A stretch of 64,000 nt of DNA from Sphingopyxis sp. BSN-002 (GCF_022024275.1 NZ_CP091804.1:1240001-1304000), one strand, 5' to 3'. Numbered from the stretch's first letter, positions 9,175 through 18,977 are shown. The notes: generated by a model from the letters alone, not told the origin. Program-made: numbers and translations.

Positions 9175-10323
9175 TCACCTGACGGTTGCGGGCTGCCCCT
9201 GCGCCAGCGACGCCAACCAGAAAAAGGCGAGATCGGCGTAGCGGCCGTTCGCCGGATCCGCCGCCGCGGCGCGAAAAAGCACCTCCGCCTCGGTACGCTG
9301 TCCCGCCACGAGCCGCGCGATGCCCGATCGCACCTGTGTGCCCTTCGGGTCGGGAGGCGCCGCCCTGCTACCATTGCGTCGCTTGACGATCGCCCGGTCG
9401 ACCTCCGCGATGATTTCGCGGGTTGGCGATGTCCGGGGGTCGAGCAGTCCCCGGCTTGTCCCTTCGTCGAGGACCGACTTCGCCTCCGAAGCTTCGCCCG
9501 CCTGCGTCAGCAATTGGGCCATACGTTGATACTCAGCACCCTGAACGAGGACACCGACGTGTCGCATCAGGCGCGAGATATCGATCTCGAACGCCGCGTC
9601 CGGCGCGACCAGCTGGCGATAGATCGACAATGCTGCCCGCCAGTTTTCCGGCGTCGGATAGGCGCCGACCAGCGCGCGCGCCGCGGCGACACCGGGTTCC
9701 ACGAGATTGCCCTGCTGCGCGATGCTCAACCGCTGCCGGTACCATATCGCCGATACGGGCTGCCCGAGCGCCTCGCGCGCCGCGATCGCGCGCGTGAGCA
9801 GGTCCATCGCGCCGGGCGCATCCTTACGCGCCAGCCGGACCTGCGCCAGATTGGCAAGCGCATCGGGATCCGACGGCGTCAGTTCGAGCAACCGCGACCA
9901 GACCCTGTCCGCCGTGTCGAAATCGCCCGCCCGAAACGCGATCTGTCCGCGCGCCGCCAGATGGCCCGGAAGCTTTTCGGGCCGCGTCGTCTGGCTGGCG
10001 ATCAGGACGTCCAACGCCTCCGCGCGCATCGCGTCGTCGCCGCGCCGGTTGCCGATCTCGAGCTCATAGAGCGCCAGCGCATAGCGTGCGTCGCGGCTGT
10101 TCGCGACGCGGCGTGCCTCGGCCAGCGCCTTGTCCTGCGCCGCCCTCTGCCCGCCCCGCACCAGCCCGCCCAGTGCCGACAGCGCCTTCATTTCCTGCGG
10201 CGAAACCGCAAGCCGGCTCCCCCCGAGTTCGAGCGACGTGCTCACCTGCGCCTGCGCGCCGACAGCCGTCAGTATCCCGCCGCCGGCAAACAGCATCAGC
10301 GGGACGGCAAGGCGCGCGAACAC
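9175..10323 (-). CDS. Exported TPR-repeat protein of unknown function
   Basis: A 382-residue protein with a signal peptide (cleavage near AVGAQA, about residue 25). The mature part is helical with tetratricopeptide-like pairs, clearest at GHLAARGQIAFRAGDFDTA and DPDALANLAQVRLARKD (about residues 125-175). A basic Pro/Arg-rich stretch near residue 320 precedes a last helical pair ending AQGQPATVR. No enzyme motif is seen. It is probably a periplasmic scaffold. The Rap1a/Tai-like gene lies 12 bases upstream on the same strand, so the two are probably co-transcribed. Confidence 0.7.
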   Translation of the reverse strand: MFARLAVPLMLFAGGGILTAVGAQAQVSTSLELGGSRLAVSPQEMKALSALGGLVRGGQRAAQDKALAEARRVANSRDARYALALYELEIGNRRGDDAMRAEALDVLIASQTTRPEKLPGHLAARGQIAFRAGDFDTADRVWSRLLELTPSDPDALANLAQVRLARKDAPGAMDLLTRAIAAREALGQPVSAIWYRQRLSIAQQGNLVEPGVAAARALVGAYPTPENWRAALSIYRQLVAPDAAFEIDISRLMRHVGVLVQGAEYQRMAQLLTQAGEASEAKSVLDEGTSRGLLDPRTSPTREIIAEVDRAIVKRRNGSRAAPPDPKGTQVRSGIARLVAGQRTEAEVLFRAAAADPANGRYADLAFFWLASLAQGQPATVR

Positions 10324-10335
10324 CGGACGCGCCAG

Positions 10336-10698
10336 TCAGCAGGGATATTTGTCGAAGAGCGCGTTGCGGATCGAACTGACCGCCGAATATTTGAGGCCGC
10401 CCATCTTGCCGCGCCAATAGGCGAGAATGGAGGTACGAAGTTCGATCGCCTTGATCCCGACGGGAAGGCATATCTTGTTCTCGTCGATCCCCGTGTCGCC
10501 ATAGAGCTTGATCATGTCGTGCGCGCCCATCAGGAAATAGTCGCACATGTCCAGATCGGCGGCATCCTTCGACACGCAAAGATCGTATATCTGCTGTCCG
10601 GTCTTGAAGACGCCCGACGACGGCGTGCTTTCCTGCGCGCCGGCAGGCACGGACAGGAGCGCGAGCGCGGCAATCGAGACTATGGCTTTGTGAAACAT
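10336..10698 (-). CDS. Rap1a/Tai-like exported protein
   Basis: A 120-residue protein with a signal peptide (MFHKAIVSIAALALLSVPAGA). The mature part carries four cysteines, C41, C52, C78 and the C-terminal C120, in the order and spacing of the Rap1a/Tai immunity fold: C-x-x-F/Y-L-x-G helix, then C-L-P-x-G, and a final helix ending K-Y-P-C. Rap1a proteins neutralise Ssp1/Tae4-type type VI amidase effectors in the periplasm. No effector or type VI gene is nearby, so here it may be an orphan immunity or a repurposed housekeeping protein (inference). The Shine-Dalgarno GGGGG sits 7 bases before the ATG inside a hairpin. Confidence 0.65.
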   Translation of the reverse strand: MFHKAIVSIAALALLSVPAGAQESTPSSGVFKTGQQIYDLCVSKDAADLDMCDYFLMGAHDMIKLYGDTGIDENKICLPVGIKAIELRTSILAYWRGKMGGLKYSAVSSIRNALFDKYPC

Positions 10699-10703
10699 GA
10701 TGA

Positions 10704-10727
10704 ATCCCCCTGTTCGACCCGGGGGAT
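10704..10727 (-). promoter_or_regulatory. Hairpin sequestering the ribosome binding site of the Rap1a-like gene
   Basis: Perfect 7-base stem, ATCCCCC (10704-10710 on the + strand) with GGGGGAT (10721-10727), and a 10-base loop. On the coding (minus) strand the 3' arm is GGGGGAT, which is also the Shine-Dalgarno 7 bases before the start codon. The stem therefore masks the ribosome binding site. Confidence 0.5.
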
Positions 10728-10758
10728 ATCATAAGCCGCAATTCCGCCGGGCGCCAGT

Positions 10759-12855
10759 TCAGCCCGCCGCCTTTTTCTCCTGACGATATTTGTGCAGCAG
10801 CGGTTCGGTATAGCCCGACGGCTGGGTCGCGCCCTCGAAGATCAGCGCGCGCGCCGCGCGGTACGCGATGCCGTCGGGCGTCAGCTTTTCATAGAGCGGA
10901 TCGGCGGCATTCTGGGCATCGACCTTCGCCGCCATGCGCGCCAGCGCGGCATCGACCTGCGCCTCGCTGCACACGCCGTGGAGCAGCCAGTTGGCGAGCG
11001 CCTGCGACGAGATGCGCAGCGTCGCGCGGTCTTCCATCAGACCGACGTCGTCGATGTCGGGCACCTTCGAGCAGCCGACCCCCTGATCGATCCAGCGCAC
11101 GACATAGCCGAGGATGCCCTGACAATTATTGTCGAGTTCGCGCGTAATCTCGGCCTCGCTCCAGTTGCGCCCCGTCGCGACCGGGATGTTCAGCAGGCGA
11201 TCCAGCGACGGCACCGACTCGCCTGCAATCTCCTTCTGCCGCGCGAAGACATCGACCTGGTGATAGTGGAGCGCATGCAAGGTCGCGGCGGTCGGCGACG
11301 GCACCCACGCGGTGTTCGCGCCCGACTTCGGATGGCCCACCTTCGCTTCGAGCATCGCCTTCATCAGGTCGGGCATCGCCCACATGCCCTTGCCGATCTG
11401 CGCCCGGCCGCTGAGCCCGCAGGCGAGGCCGATGCGGACGTTGCGGTCCTCGTAGCTCGCGATCCAGTCGCTAGCCTTCATCTCGCCCTTCGGGATCATC
11501 GGGCCTGCACGCATCGAGGTGTGGATTTCGTCGCCGGTGCGATCGAGGAAGCCGGTGTTGATGAAGACGATGCGGTCGCGCACCGCCTCGATGCACGCGG
11601 CGAGGTTTGCGCTGGTGCGCCGTTCCTCGTCCATCACCCCGACCTTGATCGTGTGGCGCGCGAGGCCGAGCATGTCTTCGACGGCATTGAACAGCCGGTC
11701 GGTGAAGCCGCATTCCTCCGGGCCGTGCTGCTTGGGCTTCACGATATAGATGCTGCCCGCGCGGCTGTTCTTGCGGCTGCCGAGATTCTGCAGATCGTGG
11801 AGCGAGCAGAGGCTGGTGATCACCGCGTCGCAGAGGCCCTCGGGCGCTTCGGCGCCGTTCGGGAGCGTGATCATCGGCGCCGTCATCAGATGGCCGACAT
11901 TGCGGACGAACATCACACTGCGGCCGGGCAGCGTGAACGCCGTGCCGTCGGGTGCGGTCCATTCGCGGTCGGGCTCCATCGCGCGCGTGACCGTCGCGCC
12001 GCCCTTGGCGAAGCTTTCGGTCAGGTCGCCGCGCATCAGGCCCAGCCAATTGGTGTAGCCGAGCGTCTTGTCCTCGCCGTCGACGGCAGCAACCGAATCC
12101 TCGAGGTCGATGATCGTCGTCAGCGCGGCTTCGAGCAGAACGTCGGCGATGCCCGCGGGGTCGGTCCTGCCGATCGCGCTGCCGGGGTCGATCACCAGTT
12201 CGATGTGCAGGCCGTTATGCTTGAGCAAAATGCCGCCGGGCTTGCTGCCCGCCCATTGCGACGGATCGGCGAGCGTCAGCTGTCCGCCCTGCCAGTCGGC
12301 CCAGCTTCCCGACGCAAGCGGCACGACGTCATCGAGAAACGCCTTCGCGCGCACGATCACCGCGGCGCCGCGCTCGGCGTCATAGCCGCCGGGCTTCGCG
12401 GGCGGCGCGTCGAGCGCGTCCGTGCCGTAGAAGGCATCGTAGAGGCTGCCCCACCGGGCATTGGCGGCATTCAGGGCAAAGCGCGCATTGAGCGCGGGCA
12501 CCACAAGTTGCGGCCCGGCCATCGTCGCGATCTCGGGGTCGACGTCGGCGGTGCCGACCCTGAAGGGTGCGGGTTCGGGGACGAGATAGCCGATTTCGCG
12601 CAGAAACGCCTGATAGGCGTCGGCGTCATGCGACTGCCCTTCCCGCGCCTGATGCCAAGCGTCGATCTTTGCCTGCAGATCCTCGCGCTTTGCAAGCAGC
12701 GCCGCATTCTCGGGCGCGAACGTGCCGAGCAGCGCGGCGAAATCGGCCCAGAATTTCTGCGCGTCGATGCCGGTTCCGGGCAGCGCCTTGTCTTCGATGA
12801 AGGCGGCCAGACGCGAATCGACAGACAGGCCGTGGCGGTCGAGGAAATCAGTCAT
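10759..12855 (-). CDS. glcB: Malate synthase G
   Basis: Cytoplasmic enzyme of 698 residues condensing glyoxylate with acetyl-CoA to malate in the glyoxylate shunt. Family features include [31 protein letters not shown], the magnesium/glyoxylate region [12 protein letters not shown], and the C-terminal NWLLHGVC and [11 protein letters not shown]. Length agrees with the G isoform (about 720), not the shorter A isoform. The start [10 protein letters not shown] was chosen from the domain start. No isocitrate lyase gene is in the window. Confidence 0.95.
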   Translation of the reverse strand: MTDFLDRHGLSVDSRLAAFIEDKALPGTGIDAQKFWADFAALLGTFAPENAALLAKREDLQAKIDAWHQAREGQSHDADAYQAFLREIGYLVPEPAPFRVGTADVDPEIATMAGPQLVVPALNARFALNAANARWGSLYDAFYGTDALDAPPAKPGGYDAERGAAVIVRAKAFLDDVVPLASGSWADWQGGQLTLADPSQWAGSKPGGILLKHNGLHIELVIDPGSAIGRTDPAGIADVLLEAALTTIIDLEDSVAAVDGEDKTLGYTNWLGLMRGDLTESFAKGGATVTRAMEPDREWTAPDGTAFTLPGRSVMFVRNVGHLMTAPMITLPNGAEAPEGLCDAVITSLCSLHDLQNLGSRKNSRAGSIYIVKPKQHGPEECGFTDRLFNAVEDMLGLARHTIKVGVMDEERRTSANLAACIEAVRDRIVFINTGFLDRTGDEIHTSMRAGPMIPKGEMKASDWIASYEDRNVRIGLACGLSGRAQIGKGMWAMPDLMKAMLEAKVGHPKSGANTAWVPSPTAATLHALHYHQVDVFARQKEIAGESVPSLDRLLNIPVATGRNWSEAEITRELDNNCQGILGYVVRWIDQGVGCSKVPDIDDVGLMEDRATLRISSQALANWLLHGVCSEAQVDAALARMAAKVDAQNAADPLYEKLTPDGIAYRAARALIFEGATQPSGYTEPLLHKYRQEKKAAG

Positions 12856-13018
12856 TCTTGCACCCTTTGGTCGGCGCGAGCGCGCCAGTGGACCCGGGGA
12901 GGAAAGGGCCGCCGCCCTATGGCGCGAATGCACGGGGTTGGCAATGGGGCGAACTCTTCGCTTTCGGGGCAAGTCGTGGCAGACTGTACGCGCCAGCTTG
13001 TCCGGAGGGGAACATGCC

Positions 13019-13462
13019 ATGGTCGACCAGACGCAACATCATTCGCCGTCGGTTTTTGCGAGGAAGCCGGTCCTGACGGGGATTGCGGTGGGGATCGGAT
13101 CGCTTGCGCCGCATTTCTTTCTGCCCGCGGCGGCCTCGCTCGGCTTTGCCGCAGTCCTGATCGGGCTGATCGCCGGCGTCTATTTCGGTTTCGCGGTCGT
13201 CAACGGATCGCCGCGCGACCAGTTCGTCGAATTCAACGTCGCCGGCGGTTTCGTCGTTGCCGGCCTGATCGGCCTGCTGCTCTGGCCGGTCGCGCTGCCG
13301 CTCGCCTATTTCGGACACGCACTGTGGGACTTTGCGCACCACAACCGGTCGAAGCTGGGGCTGGTCGCGATCCCGCAATGGTATGTGCCGTGGTGCGTGG
13401 TGATCGACGTCATCGTCGGCGGAGGACTGCTCGCGATCTGGCGGGTCGACGGACTGATCTGA
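13019..13462 (+). CDS. Small integral membrane protein
   Basis: A 147-residue protein that I cannot assign. Four hydrophobic spans are likely (about residues 17-35, 38-58, 72-92, 118-143); a histidine-rich loop [16 protein letters not shown] lies before the last. GGAGGGG at about 13003-13009 gives good spacing to ATG 13019, which sets the start; the long open frame upstream overlaps glcB and is not used. It is divergent from glcB and 40 bases before a methyltransferase-like gene. Confidence 0.7.
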   Translation: MVDQTQHHSPSVFARKPVLTGIAVGIGSLAPHFFLPAAASLGFAAVLIGLIAGVYFGFAVVNGSPRDQFVEFNVAGGFVVAGLIGLLLWPVALPLAYFGHALWDFAHHNRSKLGLVAIPQWYVPWCVVIDVIVGGGLLAIWRVDGLI

Positions 13463-13502
13463 GCGGGTGCCAAGCGCGCTTTCGCTCGCTATAGTCCGCG
13501 CC

Positions 13503-14174
13503 ATGACACCCCGCGAACTTCTGGCCACCGCACCGGTCCCCGGCGGCGAAGAGCTGCGCCTGTTCCGGCGCGGCGCCGATTTCACGATCGCGCTCGGCGG
13601 CAACGAGCTGATGAGCAGCCGGCTGAGCGGCTCGGAGGTCGCGCTCGCGGAGATGAGCTGCGACCGGCTGCGGCGCGGCGCCGCACCGCACCTGCTGATC
13701 GGCGGCTATGGCATGGGCTTCACGCTGCGCGCCGCACTCGCGCGCCTCGGCCCCGACGCGCACGTCACCGTTGCCGAGCTGGTGCCCGAGATCGTCGACT
13801 GGGCACGCGGACCGATGGCCGAGCTGACCGCCGGCGCGCTCGACGACCCACGCGTCGAGCTGCGCATCACCGATGTGTCGGGCGTGATCGGCGGCGCCGT
13901 GCAAGCGTTCGACGCGATTCTGCTCGACGTCGACAACGGCCCCGACGGTCTGACGCGCGAAAGCAACGACCGCATCTATTCGGCGGCGGGGCTCGACCGC
14001 GCGCGGCGCGCGCTGCGGCCCGGCGGCATCCTCGCGATATGGTCGGCGCATCCCGACGTCCGCTTCACGCGGCGGCTGAAGGAGGCCGGGTTCGCGGTCG
14101 AGGAAGTGCAGGTCCGCGCGCGCAGCAACGGCAAGGGCGCGCATCATCTGATCTGGTTCGCACGCACGCCCTGA
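13503..14174 (+). CDS. Spermidine synthase-like SAM-binding protein
   Basis: A 223-residue Rossmann protein of the polyamine synthase/methyltransferase type. The nucleotide-binding segment LLIGGYGMGFTLRAAL is at about residues 63-78, an acidic residue follows in VAELVPEIVDWAR, and LLDVDNGPDGL gives the D-x-D-x-x typical of the spermidine synthase-like group. The N-terminal beta domain of true spermidine synthase is short here, so it may not make spermidine. The start MTPRELLATA has ATG 13503; a longer frame begins upstream without support. Confidence 0.7.
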   Translation: MTPRELLATAPVPGGEELRLFRRGADFTIALGGNELMSSRLSGSEVALAEMSCDRLRRGAAPHLLIGGYGMGFTLRAALARLGPDAHVTVAELVPEIVDWARGPMAELTAGALDDPRVELRITDVSGVIGGAVQAFDAILLDVDNGPDGLTRESNDRIYSAAGLDRARRALRPGGILAIWSAHPDVRFTRRLKEAGFAVEEVQVRARSNGKGAHHLIWFARTP

Positions 14175-14256
14175 TCGGCAACGACAAGGGTCGCAAAGCC
14201 CCCGGGTGCCGGTTATGGAACGGACCTGTCCCCCATTTCGCACGGTGCCGAACCCC

Positions 14257-15462
14257 ATGCCGCGATCGATATTTGCCCTTGCCGCGCTGCTGCTCGCGGT
14301 CGCCCTCCCCCGTCTTGCGGTCGCCCAGGAGCCGAAGACGCGCGTCGCGATCCTCGGCGTCGATCACGGCGCGCAGCTCGTCGCCGAAAAGGACCAGCCG
14401 GGGATGCTCGCCGCATGGCTCGACATGGTGAAGCCCGACGCGCTCTGCATCGAGCGTCCGCCCGAACAGGCATCGCGGCAGGACTATTATGAATTCACCT
14501 ATGAGGTGCAGGGTATCATCCTGCCCTGGGTCGCGAAGCGACCCACTGAAATCTGCCCGATCGACTGGATGCCGCCGGCCGACGACCAGCTCCTCGGCTT
14601 CGGGCTCGATCTCGACGCGCCGCTCGAAATCCGGAAGGCGAGCGGGTTTCAGGGCTTTCTGACCTTTCCGGACCGCAAGATCCTCGACTGGGATTTCTTC
14701 GCGGCCGAGGATCCAGCCGTTCTCGCCCCCTTGCGCAAATGGGCGGGCGAGCCCGCGCTGCGCGCCGACCGCGACCTGCCGCGCCGCCTCTATCTCTATC
14801 GCACCTATATGCAGGCGCAGCGCATACGCGCGATCGCGCACAAACGGCCGGGCGAAACGGTCGTTGTCGTCGTCGGCTATTTCCACAAGCCCGATATCGA
14901 GGCCGTGCTGCAGAACGATCCGGTGATCGAACTCGTCTCGCCAGCAAGCCTTGGGCGGCCCGGCGATGATGCGGTCCGCGCATCGACGACGGCGGCGCAT
15001 CGCGGCGCGATCCTGTCCTTCAATCTGCTCGGGATGCAGGCCGCCACCGGGGTCATGAACCGGGACTGGGTCGAACGCGTACTCGCCGATTTCGCGGGCA
15101 GCACTCCGTCGCCCGAAGCGCGGCTGTTCCGGACGCGCCTCGCGCTGCTGACGAACCGCATTTCGCTCGCCGAGGCGGCGTCGCAATATGCGGCCATCGC
15201 CGCCGATCCTGCCGCTGAGAAACCCTTCACATGGGACGGGGTGAAGGACCGCAGCCGGATCGACTCCTTCTTCGATCCGTTCGGCAATCTCGACGTGCAG
15301 CGCCGCGCGCGGATCGAGCTTGCACGCACGCTGTTCGCGCAGGGGAAGGCAGCGCGCGCCGGACAGGCGCTGGAACAGGCGAGCGCTGGGCTTTCGCCGC
15401 GCAAGGCGCTCCAGCTTGAGGGTTATACGCCGATGCTGAAACCTGCATCGAAGGCCCTCTGA
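14257..15462 (+). CDS. Exported protein of unknown function
   Basis: A 401-residue protein with a clear signal peptide (MPRSIFALAALLLAVALPRLAVA, cut before QEPK). The mature N-terminal part, with VAILGVDHGAQL and KPDALCIERPPEQ, weakly recalls the TraB/GumN or ChaN folds, where an early histidine and glutamate are conserved, but I do not regard the family as established. The later third is helical and TPR-like (ARAGQALEQASAGLSPRKALQLEG). It lies downstream of the spermidine synthase-like gene on the same strand. Confidence 0.55.
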   Translation: MPRSIFALAALLLAVALPRLAVAQEPKTRVAILGVDHGAQLVAEKDQPGMLAAWLDMVKPDALCIERPPEQASRQDYYEFTYEVQGIILPWVAKRPTEICPIDWMPPADDQLLGFGLDLDAPLEIRKASGFQGFLTFPDRKILDWDFFAAEDPAVLAPLRKWAGEPALRADRDLPRRLYLYRTYMQAQRIRAIAHKRPGETVVVVVGYFHKPDIEAVLQNDPVIELVSPASLGRPGDDAVRASTTAAHRGAILSFNLLGMQAATGVMNRDWVERVLADFAGSTPSPEARLFRTRLALLTNRISLAEAASQYAAIAADPAAEKPFTWDGVKDRSRIDSFFDPFGNLDVQRRARIELARTLFAQGKAARAGQALEQASAGLSPRKALQLEGYTPMLKPASKAL

Positions 15463-15515
15463 CGCCGGACGTCGGGGGTCGCCAAACCCCATCGTGCACG
15501 TCTATAGCCACCCGC

Positions 15516-16727
15516 ATGACTTCGCTCTCGTCAGCCGAAACCTCCACGCTCGAACGCGCGGCCGATGCGCCGATGCTCGCACAGGTCGAGCGATGGGCGG
15601 CGATCAACAGCGGTACGGGAAATCTCGCGGGGCTGAAGACCGTCGCCGGCCAGCTCGCCGACGCCTTTGCGGCGCTGCCCGGCGAGGTACGGCTCGTCGC
15701 GCCGCAGCCGGTCGAAAGCGTCGACGCCGCGGGCAACATCAAGACCACGCAGCGCGGCGACCACCTGCACCTCCGCGTGCGACCCGATGCGCCGGTGCAA
15801 CTGCTGCTGACCGGTCATATGGACACGGTGTTCGCCGCCGACCATCCGTTCCAGACGCTGCAATGGCTCGAACCCGGGGTGCTCAACGGCCCCGGCACCG
15901 CCGACATGAAGGCCGGGATTTCGGTGATCCTTGCGGCGCTGACGGCGCTCGAAGCCTCACCGCTTGCCAGCCGCGTCGGCTATGACGTGATGATCAACAG
16001 CGACGAGGAAACGGGCAGCCACGCCTCCGCAGCCCTGATCGCCGAACTGGCGAAAGGCAAAACCGCGGCGCTCACCTATGAACCCGCCCTACCCGACGGC
16101 GGGCTTGCGGGCGCCCGGCCCGGCAGCGGGAATTTCTCGGTGATCGTCCACGGCCTGTCGGCACATGCCGGACGCAATCCCGAGGACGGGCGCAACGCGC
16201 TGATCGCCGCGGCCGACCTCGCGCTGCGGCTGAATGCGCTGAAGTCGCCCGGCCTCAAGGTCAATCCGGCGAAGATCGACGGCGGCGGGCCGAACAATGT
16301 CGTGCCCGATTCTGCGATCCTGCGCGTCAACATGCGCCCCTCGACGCCCGAGGCGATGGCGGCAGCCGAGGCGGCATTGCGCGACGCGATCGCCGCGGTC
16401 TCGCGCGAGCATGACGTGCACTGCCATCTGCACGGCAATTTCAACCGGCCGCCCAAGCCGCTCGATCCCGCCGCGACGCGATTGTTCGAGCTGGTGCGCG
16501 ATTGCGGCGCGGCGCTCGGCCTGCCGCCGATCAGCTGGAAAGCGACAGGCGGCGTGTGCGACGGCAACAATATCGCCGCGTGCGGCGTGCCGGTTGTCGA
16601 CACGATGGGCCCGCGCGGCGGCGCCATCCATTCGTCGGACGAATTTCTGATCGTCGACAGCCTCGCCGAACGCGCGCAGCTGTCGGCGCTGACCATGATG
16701 AGAATAGCGGAACGGGGGACTGTGTGA
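15516..16727 (+). CDS. M20 family metallopeptidase / amidohydrolase in ast operon
   Basis: A 403-residue zinc hydrolase of the M20 group (carboxypeptidase G2, DapE, ArgE and acylases). Metal ligands are visible as H101 and D103 in GHMDTV, D130 in GTADMKAG, E164/E165 in NSDEETGS, and the C-terminal histidine in GGAIHSSDEF. The dimerisation domain lies between (about residues 195-305). It overlaps astA by 4 bases (GTGA), and astB follows, so it is the first gene of an arginine-succinyltransferase operon. That position makes an N-acyl-amino-acid hydrolase role plausible, for example cleaving N-succinylglutamate in place of AstE (inference). Confidence 0.85.
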   Translation: MTSLSSAETSTLERAADAPMLAQVERWAAINSGTGNLAGLKTVAGQLADAFAALPGEVRLVAPQPVESVDAAGNIKTTQRGDHLHLRVRPDAPVQLLLTGHMDTVFAADHPFQTLQWLEPGVLNGPGTADMKAGISVILAALTALEASPLASRVGYDVMINSDEETGSHASAALIAELAKGKTAALTYEPALPDGGLAGARPGSGNFSVIVHGLSAHAGRNPEDGRNALIAAADLALRLNALKSPGLKVNPAKIDGGGPNNVVPDSAILRVNMRPSTPEAMAAAEAALRDAIAAVSREHDVHCHLHGNFNRPPKPLDPAATRLFELVRDCGAALGLPPISWKATGGVCDGNNIAACGVPVVDTMGPRGGAIHSSDEFLIVDSLAERAQLSALTMMRIAERGTV

Positions 16728-17725
16728 ATTATGTGATCCGGGCGGCCAAGCCGGGCGACCTGCAGAGCATCTATGAAATGGCGAAGCTGACGGGCGGCGG
16801 CTTCACCAACCTGCCCCCCGACAAGAAGGCGCTGCGCGCCAAGCTGGAGCGCGCCGAGGCGGGGTTCAACTCGGAGAAGGAATATCCCGCCGACGAGCTC
16901 TATCTGATGGTGCTCGAGGACCTCGACAGCGGCGAGGTGCGCGGCACCTGCCAGATCTTCGGGCAGGTCGGCCAGCGCTGGCCCTTCTACTCGTACCGCA
17001 TCGGCACCGACAGCAAGCATAGCGAGCAATTGGGGCGCACCTTCCACGCACAGGTGCTGATGCTAAGCAACGACCTCAACGGCGCATCCGAAGTCGGCGG
17101 ACTGTTCCTGCACCCCGCCGCGCGCGCTGGCGGGCTGGGGCTGCTGCTCGCACGCTCGCGCTATCTGTTCATCGCGCGCCACCGCGCGCGCTTCGGCGAC
17201 CGCATCCTCGCCGAGCTGCGCGGGGTGATCGACGAGGCCGGCGGCTCGCCTTTCTGGGACGGCGTCGCGGGCAAATTCTTCGGGATGAATTTCCAGGAAG
17301 CCGACCAGTTCAACGCGGTCCACGGAAACCAGTTCATCGCCGACCTGATGCCCAAGCACCCGGTCTATATCGCGATGCTGAGCGACCATGCGCGCAGCGT
17401 CATCGGCGTGCCCCACCCCACCGGCCGCGCCGCGATGCGGATGCTGGAGAATGAGGGCTTCGCGTTCGAGAACTACGTCGACATCTTCGATGGTGGCCCG
17501 ACGATGACCGCGCGCACCGATCAGGTTGCCAGCATTCGCGACGCGAAGCACATCGAGGTGACAGGAATTGCCGAAAGCGGCGACGATGCGCTGATCGCGA
17601 CGGGCAATCTTGCCGACTTCCGCTGCTGTTTCGGCAAGGTCGGCACGGGCGGCACGATCGATGCCGAAGCGGCGCGCATATTGGGTATCGGCGCCGGCGA
17701 CGCGATCAGCTGGATCGGGCGCTGA
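16724..17725 (+). CDS. astA: Arginine N-succinyltransferase
   Basis: A 333-residue enzyme that transfers succinyl from succinyl-CoA to arginine, the first step of the AST pathway of arginine catabolism. Family features include the N-terminal GNAT-like IRAAKPGDL, GEVRGTCQIF, EVGGLFLHPAARAGGLG, and FWDGVAGKFFGMNFQEAD in the middle. The start is GTG 16724 (GTG AAT TAT), 5 bases after GGGGG and overlapping the stop of the M20 gene; no in-frame ATG fits. It is one base from astB. Confidence 0.93.
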   Translation: MNYVIRAAKPGDLQSIYEMAKLTGGGFTNLPPDKKALRAKLERAEAGFNSEKEYPADELYLMVLEDLDSGEVRGTCQIFGQVGQRWPFYSYRIGTDSKHSEQLGRTFHAQVLMLSNDLNGASEVGGLFLHPAARAGGLGLLLARSRYLFIARHRARFGDRILAELRGVIDEAGGSPFWDGVAGKFFGMNFQEADQFNAVHGNQFIADLMPKHPVYIAMLSDHARSVIGVPHPTGRAAMRMLENEGFAFENYVDIFDGGPTMTARTDQVASIRDAKHIEVTGIAESGDDALIATGNLADFRCCFGKVGTGGTIDAEAARILGIGAGDAISWIGR

Positions 17726-17726
17726 T

Positions 17727-18977
17727 ATGCTCACCGAAATCAACTTCGACGGCATCATCGGCCCCAGTCACAATTATGCCGGGCTCAGCCGCGGCAACAT
17801 CGCCTCGGCGAGCAATGCCGGCGACGTGTCGCAGCCGCGCGCCGCGGCGCTGCAGGGCATCGACAAGATGCGCCACAATATCGCGCTCGGGTTGCCGCAG
17901 GGCTTTTTCATGCCGCTCGACCGGCCCGACGCGCCGTGGCTCGAAACGCTCGGAACCTCGCTCGACGCGGCCGAGCCGCATCTGCGCGCGCAGGCGTGGT
18001 CGGCATCGTCGATGTGGGCCGCGAACGCCGCCACCGTCTCGCCCGCCCCGGACAGTGCAGACGGCAAATGCCACCTGACCGTCGCGAACCTCGTCACGAT
18101 GCCGCATCGCAGTCACGAGTGGCCCGGCACGCTCGCGCAGCTTCGCCTCGCCTTCGCCGATCCCGCCTTCGCGGTGCACGGCCCCGTCCCGGCGCCTTTC
18201 GGCGACGAGGGTGCCGCCAACCATATGCGCCTCTGCGACGGGCACGGCTCGGCCGGGGTCGAAATCTTCGTCTATGGCGTCGGTGGCGGCCGCTTCCCGG
18301 CGCGTCAGCATCTCGATGCGTCGAAGGCGATCGCCCGCAAGCACCGGCTCGATCCGGCGCGCACGCTCTTCATCCGCCAGTCGGATACAGCGATCCAGGG
18401 AGGCGCCTTCCACAACGACGTCGTCGCGGTCGCAAACGAGCGCGTGCTCTTCACCCACGAGACCGCGTTCGAGAACCGCGAAGAGGCGCACGCGCAGATT
18501 CGCGCCGCCTTTCCCGAGGTCGAGATCGTCGAGGTGCCCGCAAGCGCGGTCAGCCTGCCCGAGGCGATCAAATCCTATCTGTTCAACGCCCAGCTCGTCA
18601 GCCTGCCCGACGGCGGCGGTATGGGGCTGGTGCTGCCGACCGAGGCGCGAGCGATACCGTCGGTGTGGAACTGGCTGGAGGAGCATGTCGCGGGCAACGG
18701 CCCGATCCGACGGCTGCTGCCGGTCGACGTGCGCCAGTCGATGGCGAACGGCGGCGGCCCCGCATGCCTGCGCCTGCGCGTCGTCGCGGAACCTGCCGCG
18801 GTCGATCCGCGTTTCATGGCCGATCCGGCGAAACTCGACCGGATTGCAGAGGTCGTCGCGGCGCACTGGCCCGAAGCGATCGCGTCCGGCGACCTCGCAT
18901 CCCCTGCCCTCGTCCGTGACGTCCAGCGTGCCCGCGCGGCGCTGCTGGAGGCGCTCGACCTTTCCGAACTTCTCTGA
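17727..18977 (+). CDS. astB: N-succinylarginine dihydrolase
   Basis: A 416-residue enzyme that converts N-succinylarginine to N-succinylornithine, CO2 and ammonia. The N-terminal motif FDGIIGPSHNYAGLS is diagnostic. FVYGVGGGRFPARQHLDAS and RQSDTAIQGGAFHNDVV follow, and the nucleophile cysteine lies in NGGGPACLRLRV near the C-terminus. ATG 17727 is one base after the astA stop, so coupling is likely. astC, astD and astE are not in the window. Confidence 0.95.
   Translation: MLTEINFDGIIGPSHNYAGLSRGNIASASNAGDVSQPRAAALQGIDKMRHNIALGLPQGFFMPLDRPDAPWLETLGTSLDAAEPHLRAQAWSASSMWAANAATVSPAPDSADGKCHLTVANLVTMPHRSHEWPGTLAQLRLAFADPAFAVHGPVPAPFGDEGAANHMRLCDGHGSAGVEIFVYGVGGGRFPARQHLDASKAIARKHRLDPARTLFIRQSDTAIQGGAFHNDVVAVANERVLFTHETAFENREEAHAQIRAAFPEVEIVEVPASAVSLPEAIKSYLFNAQLVSLPDGGGMGLVLPTEARAIPSVWNWLEEHVAGNGPIRRLLPVDVRQSMANGGGPACLRLRVVAEPAAVDPRFMADPAKLDRIAEVVAAHWPEAIASGDLASPALVRDVQRARAALLEALDLSELL

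Noticed and set aside
7100..9241. Long open frame on the plus strand opposite the GMC oxidoreductase gene
   Set aside because: The GC-rich code leaves the opposite strand open; its product is Arg/Asp/Val-rich with no family features, while the minus strand has clear GMC motifs.
9175..10698. Type VI effector-immunity pair formed by the TPR protein and the Rap1a-like protein
   Set aside because: The TPR protein lacks an amidase motif and has a Sec signal peptide; no type VI component is nearby.
10792..13494. 900-codon open frame opposite malate synthase
   Set aside because: Same antisense effect; no ribosome site or domain, and malate synthase motifs fill the other strand.
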